Assembly: GCA_964493245.1 (NCBI GenBank) | Contig: CAZBNB010000010.1 | Coordinates: 15,690 to 79,689 of the forward strand | DNA length: 64,000 nt | DNA from: CAZBNB01 sp964493245 | GTDB taxonomy: Bacteria > Pseudomonadota > Gammaproteobacteria > Legionellales > Legionellaceae | Reading direction: 5' to 3' | Shown: piece after piece, positions 1-8,940 of the stretch | How the letters are laid out: every line of letters begins with the position of its first letter | How positions within the stretch are numbered: position 1 is the first letter of the stretch | The notes under the pieces: model-generated | What the model saw: only the letters and a program-made list of their open reading frames with translations | The model's database searches: none | Told to the model about the DNA's origin: nothing | Translations under genes and position numbers: made by a program

Positions 1-180
1 CCACAAACCGCAGACAAATTAAACTTAGGTGAGACGGCTACTGTATCTCAAACCGAATTTGAGATAACATTGCCCTTGCAACGAGATGCTCGTGTGGCGA
101 TTGACTCAGTATGGGTTGCAAATGCAATGCCAGAAACGGTTGATCTGGGGCATGCGTACGCGACAATCAAAATTAAATAA
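1..180 (+). CDS. nuoG: NADH-quinone oxidoreductase subunit G, C-terminal end (partial)
   Basis: The reading frame is open from the first base of the window and ends at TAA 178-180, giving 59 residues ending in ATIKIK. No start is present, so this is the 3' end of a gene cut by the window edge. The assignment rests mainly on position: it lies 11 bp upstream of nuoH in a complete nuoH-N series, where nuoG is expected. The segment ('LPLQRDARVAIDSVWVANAM') fits the end of the molybdopterin-fold domain of NuoG, which carries Fe-S clusters in the peripheral arm of complex I. No catalytic motif is in this short tail, so identity is inferred from context. Confidence 0.85.
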   Translation, partial: PQTADKLNLGETATVSQTEFEITLPLQRDARVAIDSVWVANAMPETVDLGHAYATIKIK

Positions 181-191
181 GGTATAGGACC

Positions 192-1226
192 ATGCTGCAC
201 GATACAGCGATTTTACTTTGGACAATTATTAAGATTCTTGCGATTGTTTTACCGTTATTGGTTACCGTTGCTTATATTACGTATGCTGAACGTAAGGTCA
301 TTGGTTACATTCAATGTCGAATTGGTCCGAATCGTGTGGGCTTTCGTGGATTATTGCAGCCTTTTGCTGATCTCCTGAAGTTGATTCACAAAGAAATCAT
401 TGTTCCCACTCGCTCAAACAAATATCTTTTTGTGATTGCACCTTTATTTGCTTTGGCGCCTGCTTTGGCGGGTTGGTCAGTCATTCCTTTTGATGCGGGA
501 TTAGTGCTATCGAATATTAATGCGGGTGTTTTGTTTATTTTTGCGATGAGCTCGCTGAGTGTGTATGGTGTTTTAATCGCGGGTTGGGCTTCAAATTCGA
601 AGTATGCGATGTTAGGCGCTTTGCGCAGTGCCGCACAGACGGTTTCTTATGAAATTGCGATGGGCTTTGCCTTAGTGGGTGTCTTGTTAGCGGCTGGCAG
701 TATGAATATTTCTGACATTGTGTTGTCTCAAAAAGGCGGGATTACACACTGGTGGTTTTTACCACTCTTACCACTGTTCTTTGCTTTTTGGATTGCGGGT
801 ATTGCAGAAACAAATCGCGCTCCTTTTGATTTAGCAGAAGGAGAGTCTGAGATTGTTGCTGGCTTTCATGTTGAATACTCTGCTGTTGGGTTCGCGCTCT
901 TTTTTATGGCAGAATACACCAGCATGGCGCTGATTTCAGTCTTGCTATCGCTGTTATTTTTAGGCGGTTGGTTGTCGCCTTTTGAAGGCGTCCCGGTTCT
1001 GAATGATATTTTCTTCTTTGTTCCCGGTGTCGTTTGGCTGCTTGCAAAAACCACATTCTTTTTGTTTGTTTACTTATGGGTGCGGGCTACCTTTCCTCGT
1101 TATCGTTATGATCAATTAATGCGTCTTGGTTGGAAAGTATTGATCCCGGTGACGATTGTCTGGCTGTTGGTGGTCGCATTAATGGTCATGTTCCAAGTAA
1201 AGCCATGGTTTTCTCCTGTTGTTTAA
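192..1226 (+). CDS. nuoH: NADH-quinone oxidoreductase subunit H
   Basis: Membrane subunit of complex I that joins the membrane arm to the peripheral arm and forms part of the quinone chamber. The 344-residue product has about eight hydrophobic segments. It carries the family signature 'AETNRAPFDLAEGESEIV' followed by 'GFHVEYS', whose acidic residues line the quinone-to-proton path in studied complexes. An N-terminal 'AERKVIGYIQCRIGPNRVG' stretch is also typical. Length matches the family (about 325-345 aa). It starts with ATG 11 bp after nuoG and is followed by nuoI after 35 bp, so it is part of one transcription unit. A minus-strand ORF at 866-1054 is a shadow. Confidence 0.97.
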   Translation: MLHDTAILLWTIIKILAIVLPLLVTVAYITYAERKVIGYIQCRIGPNRVGFRGLLQPFADLLKLIHKEIIVPTRSNKYLFVIAPLFALAPALAGWSVIPFDAGLVLSNINAGVLFIFAMSSLSVYGVLIAGWASNSKYAMLGALRSAAQTVSYEIAMGFALVGVLLAAGSMNISDIVLSQKGGITHWWFLPLLPLFFAFWIAGIAETNRAPFDLAEGESEIVAGFHVEYSAVGFALFFMAEYTSMALISVLLSLLFLGGWLSPFEGVPVLNDIFFFVPGVVWLLAKTTFFLFVYLWVRATFPRYRYDQLMRLGWKVLIPVTIVWLLVVALMVMFQVKPWFSPVV

Positions 1227-1261
1227 TATCAGAGAATCCTATATTGGAGTGAATAGTTAGA

Positions 1262-1762
1262 ATGAAAAAAGCGTATCGCTATGTAAAACATTACTTCCAC
1301 AGCTACATACTGTGGGATTTACTCAAGGGGCTTAAGCTAACGGGTAAGTATTTTTTTAAGAAAAAAATCACCGTACAGTTTCCTGAAGAAACCACACCGC
1401 TTTCTCCGCGTTTTCGTGGCATGTTGGCATTACGTCGCTATGAAAATGGTGAAGAGCGATGTATTGCTTGTAAATTATGTGAAGCGGTTTGCCCCGCATT
1501 GGCTATTACAATTGAATCAGAGCCTCGAGCAGATGGTTCAAGACGAACAACGCGCTATGATATTGATGTTTTCAAATGTATCAATTGCGGCTTGTGTGAA
1601 GAGTCCTGTCCTGTTGACTCGATTGTTGTGACGCCTATTCATCATTATCACATTCAAGAACGTGGGCAAAATATCATGACGAAGGAAAAGCTGTTGGCTG
1701 TGGGTGATTTGATGGAAAAGAAACTGGCCGCTGATCGCGAAGCAGACTCAAACTACCGATAA
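1262..1762 (+). CDS. nuoI: NADH-quinone oxidoreductase subunit I (2x[4Fe-4S])
   Basis: Peripheral-arm subunit carrying clusters N6a and N6b, which pass electrons to N2 and quinone. Two classic ferredoxin motifs are visible: CIACKLCEAVCP at about residues 62-73 and CINCGLCEESCP at about 101-112. The N-terminal amphipathic region ('YFHSYILWDLLKGLKLTGKY') is typical of the membrane-contacting helix. The 166-residue length is normal. It starts with ATG and is separated from nuoJ by only 4 bp. The ORF at 1416-1631 in another frame is a shadow. Confidence 0.97.
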   Translation: MKKAYRYVKHYFHSYILWDLLKGLKLTGKYFFKKKITVQFPEETTPLSPRFRGMLALRRYENGEERCIACKLCEAVCPALAITIESEPRADGSRRTTRYDIDVFKCINCGLCEESCPVDSIVVTPIHHYHIQERGQNIMTKEKLLAVGDLMEKKLAADREADSNYR

Positions 1763-1766
1763 GGGC

Positions 1767-2417
1767 ATGACCATGCAGAACATATTACCACTTGTTATTT
1801 TTTACTTATTTGCTGGATTGACAATTTTTTCTGCTTTGATGGTGATTACGCAGAATAATCCAGTCCGTTGCGTGCTGTTTTTAGTGTTGGCTTTTCTTGC
1901 CAGTGCGGTTCTTTGGATTTTGGCGGAAGCTGAATTTTTAGGATTGATTTTGGTTTTGGTTTACGTTGGCGCGGTGATGACATTATTCCTCTTTGTGGTG
2001 ATGATGTTAAATATCGACGTAGAGTCAATGAAAAAAGAAGTGATGCGTCGATTGCCATTCGGATTATTGTTGGTTGCTTTATTAACAGCATTTTTACTGA
2101 TGGCTCTTCCTAAAGACACTTATAAGACAGCGGTGGAAGTTGCAACAACCGAAATAATCGTTGAAGCGCCGAAAATACAAAATGCGGCCAACGGTCAAAT
2201 ACCTTCAGATACAGAACAATTGGGTTTACTGCTGTATACACAATATGGGTTTGCTTTTGAAATGGCGGCATTGGTTTTATTAGTCGCTATTGTTGCTGCG
2301 ATTACGTTGACCCACCGTAATACGATACGTTCTAAACGTCAAAACGTTGTTCAACAATTAATGACGCGTCGTCAAGATCGTTTACAGATCGTGCGTATGA
2401 AAGCAGAAAAAGAATGA
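1767..2417 (+). CDS. nuoJ: NADH-quinone oxidoreductase subunit J
   Basis: Membrane subunit of complex I with five predicted membrane segments; 216 residues. The early 'NPVRCVLFLVLAFLASAVLWILAEAEFLGLILVLVYVGAVMTLFLFVVMMLNID' region matches the family core, including the glutamate in 'EAEFLG' and the 'VYVGAVMTLFLFVVMML' helix that contains the pi-bulge in structures. A soluble loop separates helices 4 and 5. Two ATGs lie close together (MTM); either could be used. It sits 4 bp after nuoI and 10 bp before nuoK. Confidence 0.96.
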   Translation: MTMQNILPLVIFYLFAGLTIFSALMVITQNNPVRCVLFLVLAFLASAVLWILAEAEFLGLILVLVYVGAVMTLFLFVVMMLNIDVESMKKEVMRRLPFGLLLVALLTAFLLMALPKDTYKTAVEVATTEIIVEAPKIQNAANGQIPSDTEQLGLLLYTQYGFAFEMAALVLLVAIVAAITLTHRNTIRSKRQNVVQQLMTRRQDRLQIVRMKAEKE

Positions 2418-2427
2418 GGAGTGAACC

Positions 2428-2733
2428 ATGATACCAATGTATAACTATATTATTTTATCTGCTATTTTGTTCGGTCTGGGATTAGTGGGTGTGGTTATTA
2501 ATCGCCGTAATGTCATCCTTCTGCTCGTCTGTATCGAGCTTATGTTGTTGAGTGTGAATACCAACCTGGTTGCTTTTTCTCATTATTACCAAGCAACGGC
2601 AGGTGAGGTGTTTGTTTTCTTCATTTTAACAGTTGCAGCTGCTGAAGCGGCAATTGGCTTGGCAATTGTCATGCAGTTTTATCGTAATCGTGGCAATATC
2701 GATGTGAATAATATGAATCAACTGAAAGGGTAA
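2428..2733 (+). CDS. nuoK: NADH-quinone oxidoreductase subunit K
   Basis: Small three-helix membrane subunit of complex I, 101 residues, the usual length. The conserved buried glutamates are present: 'CIELMLLSVNTNLVAF' in helix 2 and 'VFVFFILTVAAAEAAIGLAIVMQFYRNRG' in helix 3. Both belong to the central hydrophilic axis of proton translocation in this family. A purine-rich GAGGAGTG lies upstream of the ATG. It is 4 bp from nuoL. Confidence 0.97.
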   Translation: MIPMYNYIILSAILFGLGLVGVVINRRNVILLLVCIELMLLSVNTNLVAFSHYYQATAGEVFVFFILTVAAAEAAIGLAIVMQFYRNRGNIDVNNMNQLKG

Positions 2734-2737
2734 CAAC

Positions 2738-4714
2738 GTGAGTATGATCCAGTGTTGTTTAATAATTGTTTTAGCACCGTTGTTTGGCTCCATTGTTGCT
2801 GGATTCTTCCGTAATCAAATTGGTCGAGTCGGTGCACACAGTGTGACTATTTTGGGTGTGGGTGTTTCCTTGGCTTTGTCTTGTTATGTTGCGTGGGGTT
2901 TTTATACTGGGCAATTAACAACGTTGGATACGGTTCTTTATACCTGGGCAAGTGGTGAGCATTGGTTCCCCTATGCATTTCACATTGGTTTCTTAATTGA
3001 TCCGTTGACCATATTGATGCTACTGGTGGTCACCTTTGTTTCATTTTTAGTCCACATCTATAGTATTGGCTATATGCATGATGATCCTGGTTACCAGCGG
3101 TTTTTCAGTTACATCTCGCTGTTTACTTTTATGATGTTAATGTTGGTCACCGCAAACAATTTTCTCCAGCTATTTTTCGGTTGGGAAGGTGTGGGATTGG
3201 TTTCCTATCTTTTGATCGGTTTTTGGTACCATCGCGAATCGGCTAATCAAGGTAGTTTGAAAGCATTTGTTGTCAATAGAGTCGGTGACTTTGGTTTCGT
3301 TTTAGGGCTTGGTGTCGTTCTTGCTTATGCAGGTAGCCTTGATTACAAGCTTGTTTTCCAACAGGCACACAGCATGGCGCAGTTAAGCCTAGAAATTTTT
3401 CATGGCCATCCTTGGTCTGTTGTCAGTATCATGTGTTTTCTTTTATTTATCGGCGCGATGGCCAAATCAGCACAAGTTCCTTTGCATGTTTGGTTACCTG
3501 AGTCGATGGAAGGCCCAACACCCATTTCTGCACTCATTCATGCCGCGACCATGGTGACAGCCGGTGTCTTTATGGTAGCCCGTATTTCACCGTTAATGGA
3601 ATTATCGCCCAGTGCATTGAGCTTTGTGATTGTCATTGGCGCGACGGGCGCTTTGTTTACCGGCATTATTGCGTTGGTTATGAATGATATTAAGCGCGTT
3701 GTCGCTTATTCTACATTGTCACAACTTGGCTATATGATGGTTGCTATGGGGGCATCGGCTTATAGTGCCGGCGTTTTCCATCTTTTAACCCATGCTTGTT
3801 TCAAAGCATTGTTATTCTTAGGCGCAGGTTCCGTGATTATTGGCCTGCATCATGAGCAAGACATGCGTAAGATGGGTGGTCTGTATAAGAAAATGCCGAT
3901 TACCTGGTTTACTTTCTTGATTGGTTGTTTGGCTTTATGCGCTATCCCGCCTTTTGCAGGGTTCTATTCTAAAGATACTATCATTGAAGCGGCTAAGTTA
4001 AGTACGATTCCTGGCAGCCAATATGCTTATTTCTGTGTTGCTGCAGGGGCAATGATAACGGCTTTATACACATTCCGTTCTTTTTTCATGACATTTCACG
4101 GTGAGCCGCGTATGAGTAGCCAAGCCTACTCACATGTGCACGAGTCACCTTGGGTTGTCTGGTTGCCATTGGTTATTTTAGCGATTCCGTCTGTGGTGAT
4201 TGGTTATCTCCTTTACATGCCCATGTTATTTAACAAAAGTAGCATCTTGAGTGCATCTATTACGGTGTTACCTGAGCATGCGGTGTTGGCTGAGCTTGGA
4301 AAAGAAGTCAGCTCCCCGTTAGCATCATTACTACATGCGCCGCACTCAATCGTGTTTTGGTTAACATTACTGGGAATCTTCTTAGCCTGGGTTTGCTATG
4401 TCGCCGCACCTAATATTCCCAGTGTGCTAGCAAAGCGCTTTGCTTGGGTATATGCCTTGTTAATCAATAAGTATGGTTTTGATTGGTTTAACGAAAATGT
4501 TTTAATGCGCGGCACCAAAGGATTGGGCAAATTGTTCTATCAAGTGGGTGATCAAGCTTTGATTGATGGAATGATTGTAAATGGTAGTAGTCGAACCGTG
4601 GGTTGGTTAGCACTGAAGACACGAGTGATGCAAAATGGTTATTTATACCATTATATTGCTGTCATGCTTTTGGGGTTATTCGGATTTTTGTGCTGGTTCC
4701 TAGAGTTTAATTAA
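2738..4714 (+). CDS. nuoL: NADH-quinone oxidoreductase subunit L (antiporter-like)
   Basis: Distal proton-pumping subunit of complex I, 658 residues. Key family elements are visible: the glutamate in 'LFFGWEGVGLVSYLLIGFW' (TM5) and the lysine in 'GAMAKSAQVPLHVWLPESMEG' (TM7). 'TPISALIHAATMVTAGV' and 'ACFKALLFLGAGSVI' supply the other half-channel residues. The long C-terminal part includes the amphipathic lateral helix region. I chose GTG at 2738 because AAAGGG (2724-2730) lies 7 nt upstream; the ATG at 2744 is possible but less well spaced. Confidence 0.97.
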   Translation: MSMIQCCLIIVLAPLFGSIVAGFFRNQIGRVGAHSVTILGVGVSLALSCYVAWGFYTGQLTTLDTVLYTWASGEHWFPYAFHIGFLIDPLTILMLLVVTFVSFLVHIYSIGYMHDDPGYQRFFSYISLFTFMMLMLVTANNFLQLFFGWEGVGLVSYLLIGFWYHRESANQGSLKAFVVNRVGDFGFVLGLGVVLAYAGSLDYKLVFQQAHSMAQLSLEIFHGHPWSVVSIMCFLLFIGAMAKSAQVPLHVWLPESMEGPTPISALIHAATMVTAGVFMVARISPLMELSPSALSFVIVIGATGALFTGIIALVMNDIKRVVAYSTLSQLGYMMVAMGASAYSAGVFHLLTHACFKALLFLGAGSVIIGLHHEQDMRKMGGLYKKMPITWFTFLIGCLALCAIPPFAGFYSKDTIIEAAKLSTIPGSQYAYFCVAAGAMITALYTFRSFFMTFHGEPRMSSQAYSHVHESPWVVWLPLVILAIPSVVIGYLLYMPMLFNKSSILSASITVLPEHAVLAELGKEVSSPLASLLHAPHSIVFWLTLLGIFLAWVCYVAAPNIPSVLAKRFAWVYALLINKYGFDWFNENVLMRGTKGLGKLFYQVGDQALIDGMIVNGSSRTVGWLALKTRVMQNGYLYHYIAVMLLGLFGFLCWFLEFN

Positions 4715-4746
4715 AGATTGCTGATGCAATTGGTTGTGAGGAAGGT

Positions 4747-6252
4747 ATGTCCCATCTACTCAATATATTGATTTGGTTGCCTATGTTGGGAGGCGCCATC
4801 ATTTTACTTACTGGCAGAGATGAAGCGCCTGGATTGTCACGCTGGCTGGCGTTATTCACGGTACTGATCTCACTGGCTTTGTGTATCCCCTTATTCCAGG
4901 GGTTTAATCTGAACAATGTCGATATGCAGTTTGTCGAAGATTATGTTTGGATACAATCATTTGGTATTCGTTATACATTAGGCATTGACGGTTTATCGTT
5001 GTTGCTGATTGTGTTGAGTATCTTCACGAATTTGGTGGTTATTTTAGCCACTTGGAGCAGCATTAAATTCCGTATTTCACAATATATGGCTGCATTTTTA
5101 ATCATGCAGGGGCTTTTGGTGGGTGTATTCTCAGCCATGGATGCCATTGTGTTTTATATTTTCTGGGAAGCTACTTTAATTCCTATGTATCTTATTATTG
5201 GGATTTGGGGTTCTGATAACCGTGTTTATGCGGCGATTAAGTTTTTCCTATATACATTTTTAGGCTCGGTATTGATGTTAGCCTCTTTTCTGTATCTTGG
5301 TTACCAAGCAGGTACGTTTAACATCGAAACGTTGTATGCTGTGAAAATTGGCATGACCGCACAAACCTTAATATTCATTGCTTTCTTTCTTGGTTTTGCC
5401 ATCAAGATCCCGATGTTTCCGGTGCATACTTGGTTACCGGATGCGCATACAGAAGCACCGGCAGGTGGGTCTGTTGTTTTAGCGGCTATTTTACTAAAAC
5501 TCGGTGCGTATGGATTTATTCGCTTTGCCTTACCGATTGTGCCAGACGCATGCCACCATTATGCAATGGTTATGATAGTCTTGTCCTTGATCGCGATTGT
5601 TTATATCGGTCTTGTGGCCGTTATTCAGCAAGATATGAAGCGTCTGATTGCTTACTCATCTATTTCGCATATGGGCTTTGTTACCTTAGGCTGCTTTGCG
5701 ATTTATGCGATTGCGGATCGCAGCGGCTTACAAAATGCCGGTCTGGTTCTTGAGGGTGCTATCGTTGTCATGATTTCACATGCCTTCATATCCAGTGGTA
5801 TGTTTGCTGGGGTGGGTTATATTTATGACCGCATGCATACACGCCAAATTAATGATTTTGGTGGTATCGTCAATACCATGCCTGTTTTTGCTTCGTTCAT
5901 GATGCTTTTCGCAATGGCCAATGCAGGGCTGCCTGGAACATCGGGGTTCGTGGGTGAATTTATGGTGATCTTGGGCAGTATTAAAGCCGGATTTTGGATG
6001 GCTTTTTGGGCTGCCATGACATTAATTATTGGCGCTGTTTATACCCTGTGGATGTACAAGCGCGTTATTTTCGGTGCGGTTGCTAACAAGCGTGTCGAAA
6101 AACTAAAAGATTTAACATGGCATGAAACCAGTGCATTTGCCTTACTGGCTTTTATGGTAATTGCTATCGGCGTTTATCCGCAGACACTGTTGACGTACGT
6201 CCATCAAAGTGTCAGCCATGCTTTAACACTTGCTGAAAAATCAAAAGGTTAG
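4747..6252 (+). CDS. nuoM: NADH-quinone oxidoreductase subunit M (antiporter-like)
   Basis: Second antiporter-like proton-pumping subunit of complex I, 501 residues with about 14 membrane helices. Diagnostic motifs are 'FWEATLIPMYLIIGIWG' (TM5 glutamate) and 'GFAIKIPMFPVHTWLPDAHTE' followed by 'APAGGSVVLAAILLKLGAYG' (TM7 lysine region). 'DMKRLIAYSSISHMGFV' is also typical. The ATG follows GTGAGGAAGGT, a good ribosome-binding site. It ends 7 bp before the preferred nuoN start, inside the same operon. ORFs at 5430-5753 (+) and 5823-6017 (-) are shadows. Confidence 0.97.
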   Translation: MSHLLNILIWLPMLGGAIILLTGRDEAPGLSRWLALFTVLISLALCIPLFQGFNLNNVDMQFVEDYVWIQSFGIRYTLGIDGLSLLLIVLSIFTNLVVILATWSSIKFRISQYMAAFLIMQGLLVGVFSAMDAIVFYIFWEATLIPMYLIIGIWGSDNRVYAAIKFFLYTFLGSVLMLASFLYLGYQAGTFNIETLYAVKIGMTAQTLIFIAFFLGFAIKIPMFPVHTWLPDAHTEAPAGGSVVLAAILLKLGAYGFIRFALPIVPDACHHYAMVMIVLSLIAIVYIGLVAVIQQDMKRLIAYSSISHMGFVTLGCFAIYAIADRSGLQNAGLVLEGAIVVMISHAFISSGMFAGVGYIYDRMHTRQINDFGGIVNTMPVFASFMMLFAMANAGLPGTSGFVGEFMVILGSIKAGFWMAFWAAMTLIIGAVYTLWMYKRVIFGAVANKRVEKLKDLTWHETSAFALLAFMVIAIGVYPQTLLTYVHQSVSHALTLAEKSKG

Positions 6253-6259
6253 AATTGAT

Positions 6260-7699
6260 ATGAAAGAAATGACGATGTGGATGAATGTTTTACCAGAAAT
6301 CATTGTACTAACAACCATTTGTTTGGCTTTGTTGGGGGATTTGTTTTTAAAGCCTTATTTCAAGTCGATTAGTCTCACCATCGCTTCTTTAGGTCTTATA
6401 CTGGCAGCTGCCTGCAGTGTGCTGAGCATAGGTAACGATGCCCGCGTGTTGTTCCATGGTTTATTTATCAGCGATGATTTAGCTCATATTATGAAAGCCT
6501 TTATTTTACTAACGGCTTTACTCAGTTTTGTTTATTCAAATCGTTATCTTAATGAGCGCCGCATGTCTGCCGGTGATTATTATACGCTGGGATTGATTTC
6601 CACTTTAGGTATGATGACGCTGGTTTCCGCGCACTCTATGTTAACGATTTACCTAAGCGTAGAGCTTTTGTCATTGCCACTGTATGCGATGACCGCGATG
6701 CGACGAGCCAGTAGCCATGCGGTTGAGGCCGCTGTGAAATATTTTATTATGGGCTCGATTGTCTCTGCTATTTTGCTTTATGGTATATCCTTACTTTATG
6801 GTGCGACAGGTAATTTCGATTTGCATGCGATTGCCAATGTGATTTCTACACATACACAGAGTCATTATGGTTTACTCTCATTCGCACTGGTCTTTATTAT
6901 GGCGGGTGTTGGATTTAAATTAGCAGCGGTTCCTTTCCATATGTGGGTTCCGGACGTTTATGATGGTGCACCGACATCTGTTACTTTATTTCTAAGTGCA
7001 GGACCTAAAATTGCTGCGTTGGGCATGGCATTTCGTTTGCTTGATATTGCGTTTGTTCATTTGATTCCGCAATGGCAGCAAATGATTATTGTGATGGCAA
7101 TGTTATCGATTGTGGTTGGTAATGTTTTAGCCATTGCACAGACAAACATTAAACGTCTATTGGGTTATTCAACTATTTCTCATATGGGATATGCCTTGTT
7201 AGGTGTTCTCACGGCAACACCGGCTGGTTACGCGGCATCGTTATATTACACCTTAATTTACGCGATTATGTCAGTTGGTGCGTTTGGGTTATTGGTTTTA
7301 TTGTCAAATTCTGGTCTTGAAATCGAACAAATCAAAGATCTCAGCGGCTTGAACAAGCGCCATCCTTGGTTGGCTTTTTTAATGATGGTTATTTTGTTAT
7401 CCATGGCGGGCATTCCACCTGCGGTTGGTTTCTTTGCGAAACTGCTGATTTTAAAAGTCCTTGTCGATATGCACATGACCTGGCTTGCTGTGTTTGGTTT
7501 GATATTTGCGGTTATTGGCGCTTTTTATTATCTACGCGTTATCAAAGTCATGTATTTTGATGATGCAGAGGGCAAAACAGTTGCCAAGCTTTCAAAAACA
7601 GCCGCCTGTGTTTTTTCTTTAAATGGATTATCACTGCTCTATCTGGGCATTTTCCCCAGTGCACTTATTGCGATTTGTGTAAACACGTTTATGAAGTAG
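6260..7699 (+). CDS. nuoN: NADH-quinone oxidoreductase subunit N (antiporter-like)
   Basis: Third antiporter-like pump of complex I, about 479 residues. Seen: 'YLSVELLSLPLYAMTAMRR' (TM5 glutamate) and 'GVGFKLAAVPFHMWVPDVYDG', followed by 'APTSVTLFLSAGPKIAAL' (TM7 lysine). 'NIKRLLGYSTISHMGYALLG' is also present. A longer frame opens at TTG 6230 inside nuoM. ATG 6260 is preferred because AAAAGG lies about 10 nt upstream and its N-terminus (MKEMTMWMNVLPEI) resembles the family. It is the last nuo gene. A 7-bp stem hairpin (7710-7731) follows without a T-run. Confidence 0.96.
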   Translation: MKEMTMWMNVLPEIIVLTTICLALLGDLFLKPYFKSISLTIASLGLILAAACSVLSIGNDARVLFHGLFISDDLAHIMKAFILLTALLSFVYSNRYLNERRMSAGDYYTLGLISTLGMMTLVSAHSMLTIYLSVELLSLPLYAMTAMRRASSHAVEAAVKYFIMGSIVSAILLYGISLLYGATGNFDLHAIANVISTHTQSHYGLLSFALVFIMAGVGFKLAAVPFHMWVPDVYDGAPTSVTLFLSAGPKIAALGMAFRLLDIAFVHLIPQWQQMIIVMAMLSIVVGNVLAIAQTNIKRLLGYSTISHMGYALLGVLTATPAGYAASLYYTLIYAIMSVGAFGLLVLLSNSGLEIEQIKDLSGLNKRHPWLAFLMMVILLSMAGIPPAVGFFAKLLILKVLVDMHMTWLAVFGLIFAVIGAFYYLRVIKVMYFDDAEGKTVAKLSKTAACVFSLNGLSLLYLGIFPSALIAICVNTFMK

Positions 7700-7752
7700 A
7701 TGTTTTCTGCTTGTCATCCATGTGTGACAAGTATATCAATAAGGAGATTAAA

Positions 7753-7944
7753 ATGAGTTTCAAGAAGATAATTCAGTTAAGTTTTATCACATTATTGGCA
7801 GTGGCCGGTCAAGCATACGCGGGATGCCAAGCAAATGCCAATCCCGATAAGCAAGGTGTTTGTCAATGTGAAAATGGCTTTGTCATGAATACGGATGGTC
7901 AGTGTCGTATGATGCATGCCAGTGAAGCAAACGTTTTGCCTTAA
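7753..7944 (+). CDS. small secreted four-cysteine protein (unknown)
   Basis: Predicted 63-residue protein not recognised as a named family. It starts at ATG 7753 preceded by a strong AAGGAG (7741-7746), which decides the start over the longer frame that runs back into nuoN. Residues 1-23 form a clear Sec signal peptide (MSFKKI, hydrophobic core, AGQAYA) with cleavage likely before GC. The mature part of about 40 residues has four cysteines (25, 37, 39, 51) in an EGF-like spacing ('GVCQCENGFVMNTDGQC'), suggesting disulfides and a periplasmic or extracellular location. Function unknown. It may be co-transcribed with nuo or independent. Confidence 0.8.
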   Translation: MSFKKIIQLSFITLLAVAGQAYAGCQANANPDKQGVCQCENGFVMNTDGQCRMMHASEANVLP

Positions 7945-8010
7945 TTTATAGAAAAATATCAGTCAAATTGATTATTTTTATTTTTATTTGGTTAAAAACA
8001 AATCACTTTG

Positions 8011-8019
8011 TGTTATAAT
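8011..8019 (+). promoter_or_regulatory. extended -10 promoter for the 184-aa orphan gene
   Basis: TGTTATAAT (TGn plus perfect TATAAT at 8014-8019) lies in an AT-rich stretch, 54 bp upstream of ATG 8074. Only a weak -35 (GTTAAA, 7991-7996, 17-bp spacer) is present, which is normal for an extended -10 promoter. Sequence-based inference only. Confidence 0.5.
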
Positions 8020-8073
8020 AATTCCTCGAGATTGGTTTTTTGATGTTAATAGCAAATCGTTGAGGAGTTATTT

Positions 8074-8628
8074 ATGGCTGATCAGAAACTTGATTTTATG
8101 GGTGTTAGCGCGATATCTGTACCGGTGTATGATGGTACTACAGGGCAACTTATGGGGCTTCCCGATGTGACAGTCGGCGGAGATACCAGCGCAAGTCAAA
8201 CACTTTCTTGTTTTGAAATGTGGGTTGATGGGACCAAAGCGATAAAACACTCGTTTGATCCTGTTTCAGATGTGGTTTCAAGCATCGCAGGGTTCTTATG
8301 TTGTGTTGCTGTTGCGGTTGCTCAAGCCGAAGACAATAATAAACCTGCGACGCGAGGTGATGTGATTCATGCGAATCAAATACGCCATAATGATGAAGCA
8401 GAAAGGGGATGTGCATATGAAACAGGTGCTGTTGTAGGTGATGTTGTGATTGATAGCGCCTCTATTGTTCTAGGATCATGCATTGCAGGGCCACGCGCGC
8501 TGGGATTGTTTGCTACTGGCAATAACCAACGAAGTAATACGGTTTTTGGTTTCTCAAGAAAAACGATTGATCAAGTTGATCTTGCTAGCTCATGTCGACC
8601 ATTACTAGACTGTTTTTCAGGAACCTAG
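8074..8628 (+). CDS. hypothetical protein with internal hydrophobic segment
   Basis: 184 residues, not recognised. It starts at ATG 8074 with a good ribosome-binding site (GAGGAG, 8062-8067). There is no N-terminal signal peptide. One hydrophobic stretch ('SIAGFLCCVAVAVAQA', about residues 70-85) could be a membrane segment. Six or more cysteines are spread over the C-terminal half (GCAYET, LGSCIAGP, SSCRPLLDCFSGT). The segment 'RGDVIHANQIRHNDEAERGCAY' is polar. It stands alone with its own promoter-like extended -10 and precedes the initiator tRNA promoter, so it is an accessory insertion between nuo and the tRNA. Function unknown; that it is a real gene is supported by promoter, RBS and length. 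Confidence 0.65.
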   Translation: MADQKLDFMGVSAISVPVYDGTTGQLMGLPDVTVGGDTSASQTLSCFEMWVDGTKAIKHSFDPVSDVVSSIAGFLCCVAVAVAQAEDNNKPATRGDVIHANQIRHNDEAERGCAYETGAVVGDVVIDSASIVLGSCIAGPRALGLFATGNNQRSNTVFGFSRKTIDQVDLASSCRPLLDCFSGT

Positions 8629-8682
8629 TCAAACAAGTTTGAGGAAAAGAAAGCCTAAATTACGATACTTTGCTAGAAGTGC

Positions 8683-8711
8683 TTGCTAAAGAATAGAATA
8701 CCCCGTATAAT
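8683..8711 (+). promoter_or_regulatory. sigma70-type promoter of the initiator tRNA
   Basis: TTGCTA (8683-8688), a 17-bp spacer, then TATAAT (8706-8711), 14 bp before the tRNA. The GC-rich discriminator CGGCC directly after the -10 is characteristic of stable-RNA promoters under stringent control. Transcription is expected to begin near 8718. Confidence 0.85.
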
Positions 8712-8724
8712 CGGCCACAGTTGA

Positions 8725-8801
<77 letters not shown>

Positions 8802-8812
8802 ATTAATTTAAG

Positions 8813-8836
8813 AACCCCATTTATGGGGTTTTTTAT
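8813..8836 (+). terminator. Rho-independent terminator after tRNA-fMet
   Basis: A perfect 8-bp stem AACCCCAT / ATGGGGTT (8813-8820 and 8823-8830) with a 2-nt loop, which would breathe to a tetraloop, runs into TTTTTTATT. It lies 11 nt after the CCA end and would separate the tRNA from rimP, at least partly. Confidence 0.88.
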
Positions 8837-8940
8837 TGCCTATTAAACAATGGGTGTATCATCAGTCGGTTTCATAGCTTTAACATTTTTCGTGCTGTAA
8901 CGGTTGATAATGTACTCAAGTAACGTTGAAGAGTTTTGGC

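Noticed and set aside
7710..7731. Hairpin after nuoN as a terminator
   Set aside because: Stem of only 7 bp and no T-run; cannot be called a terminator.
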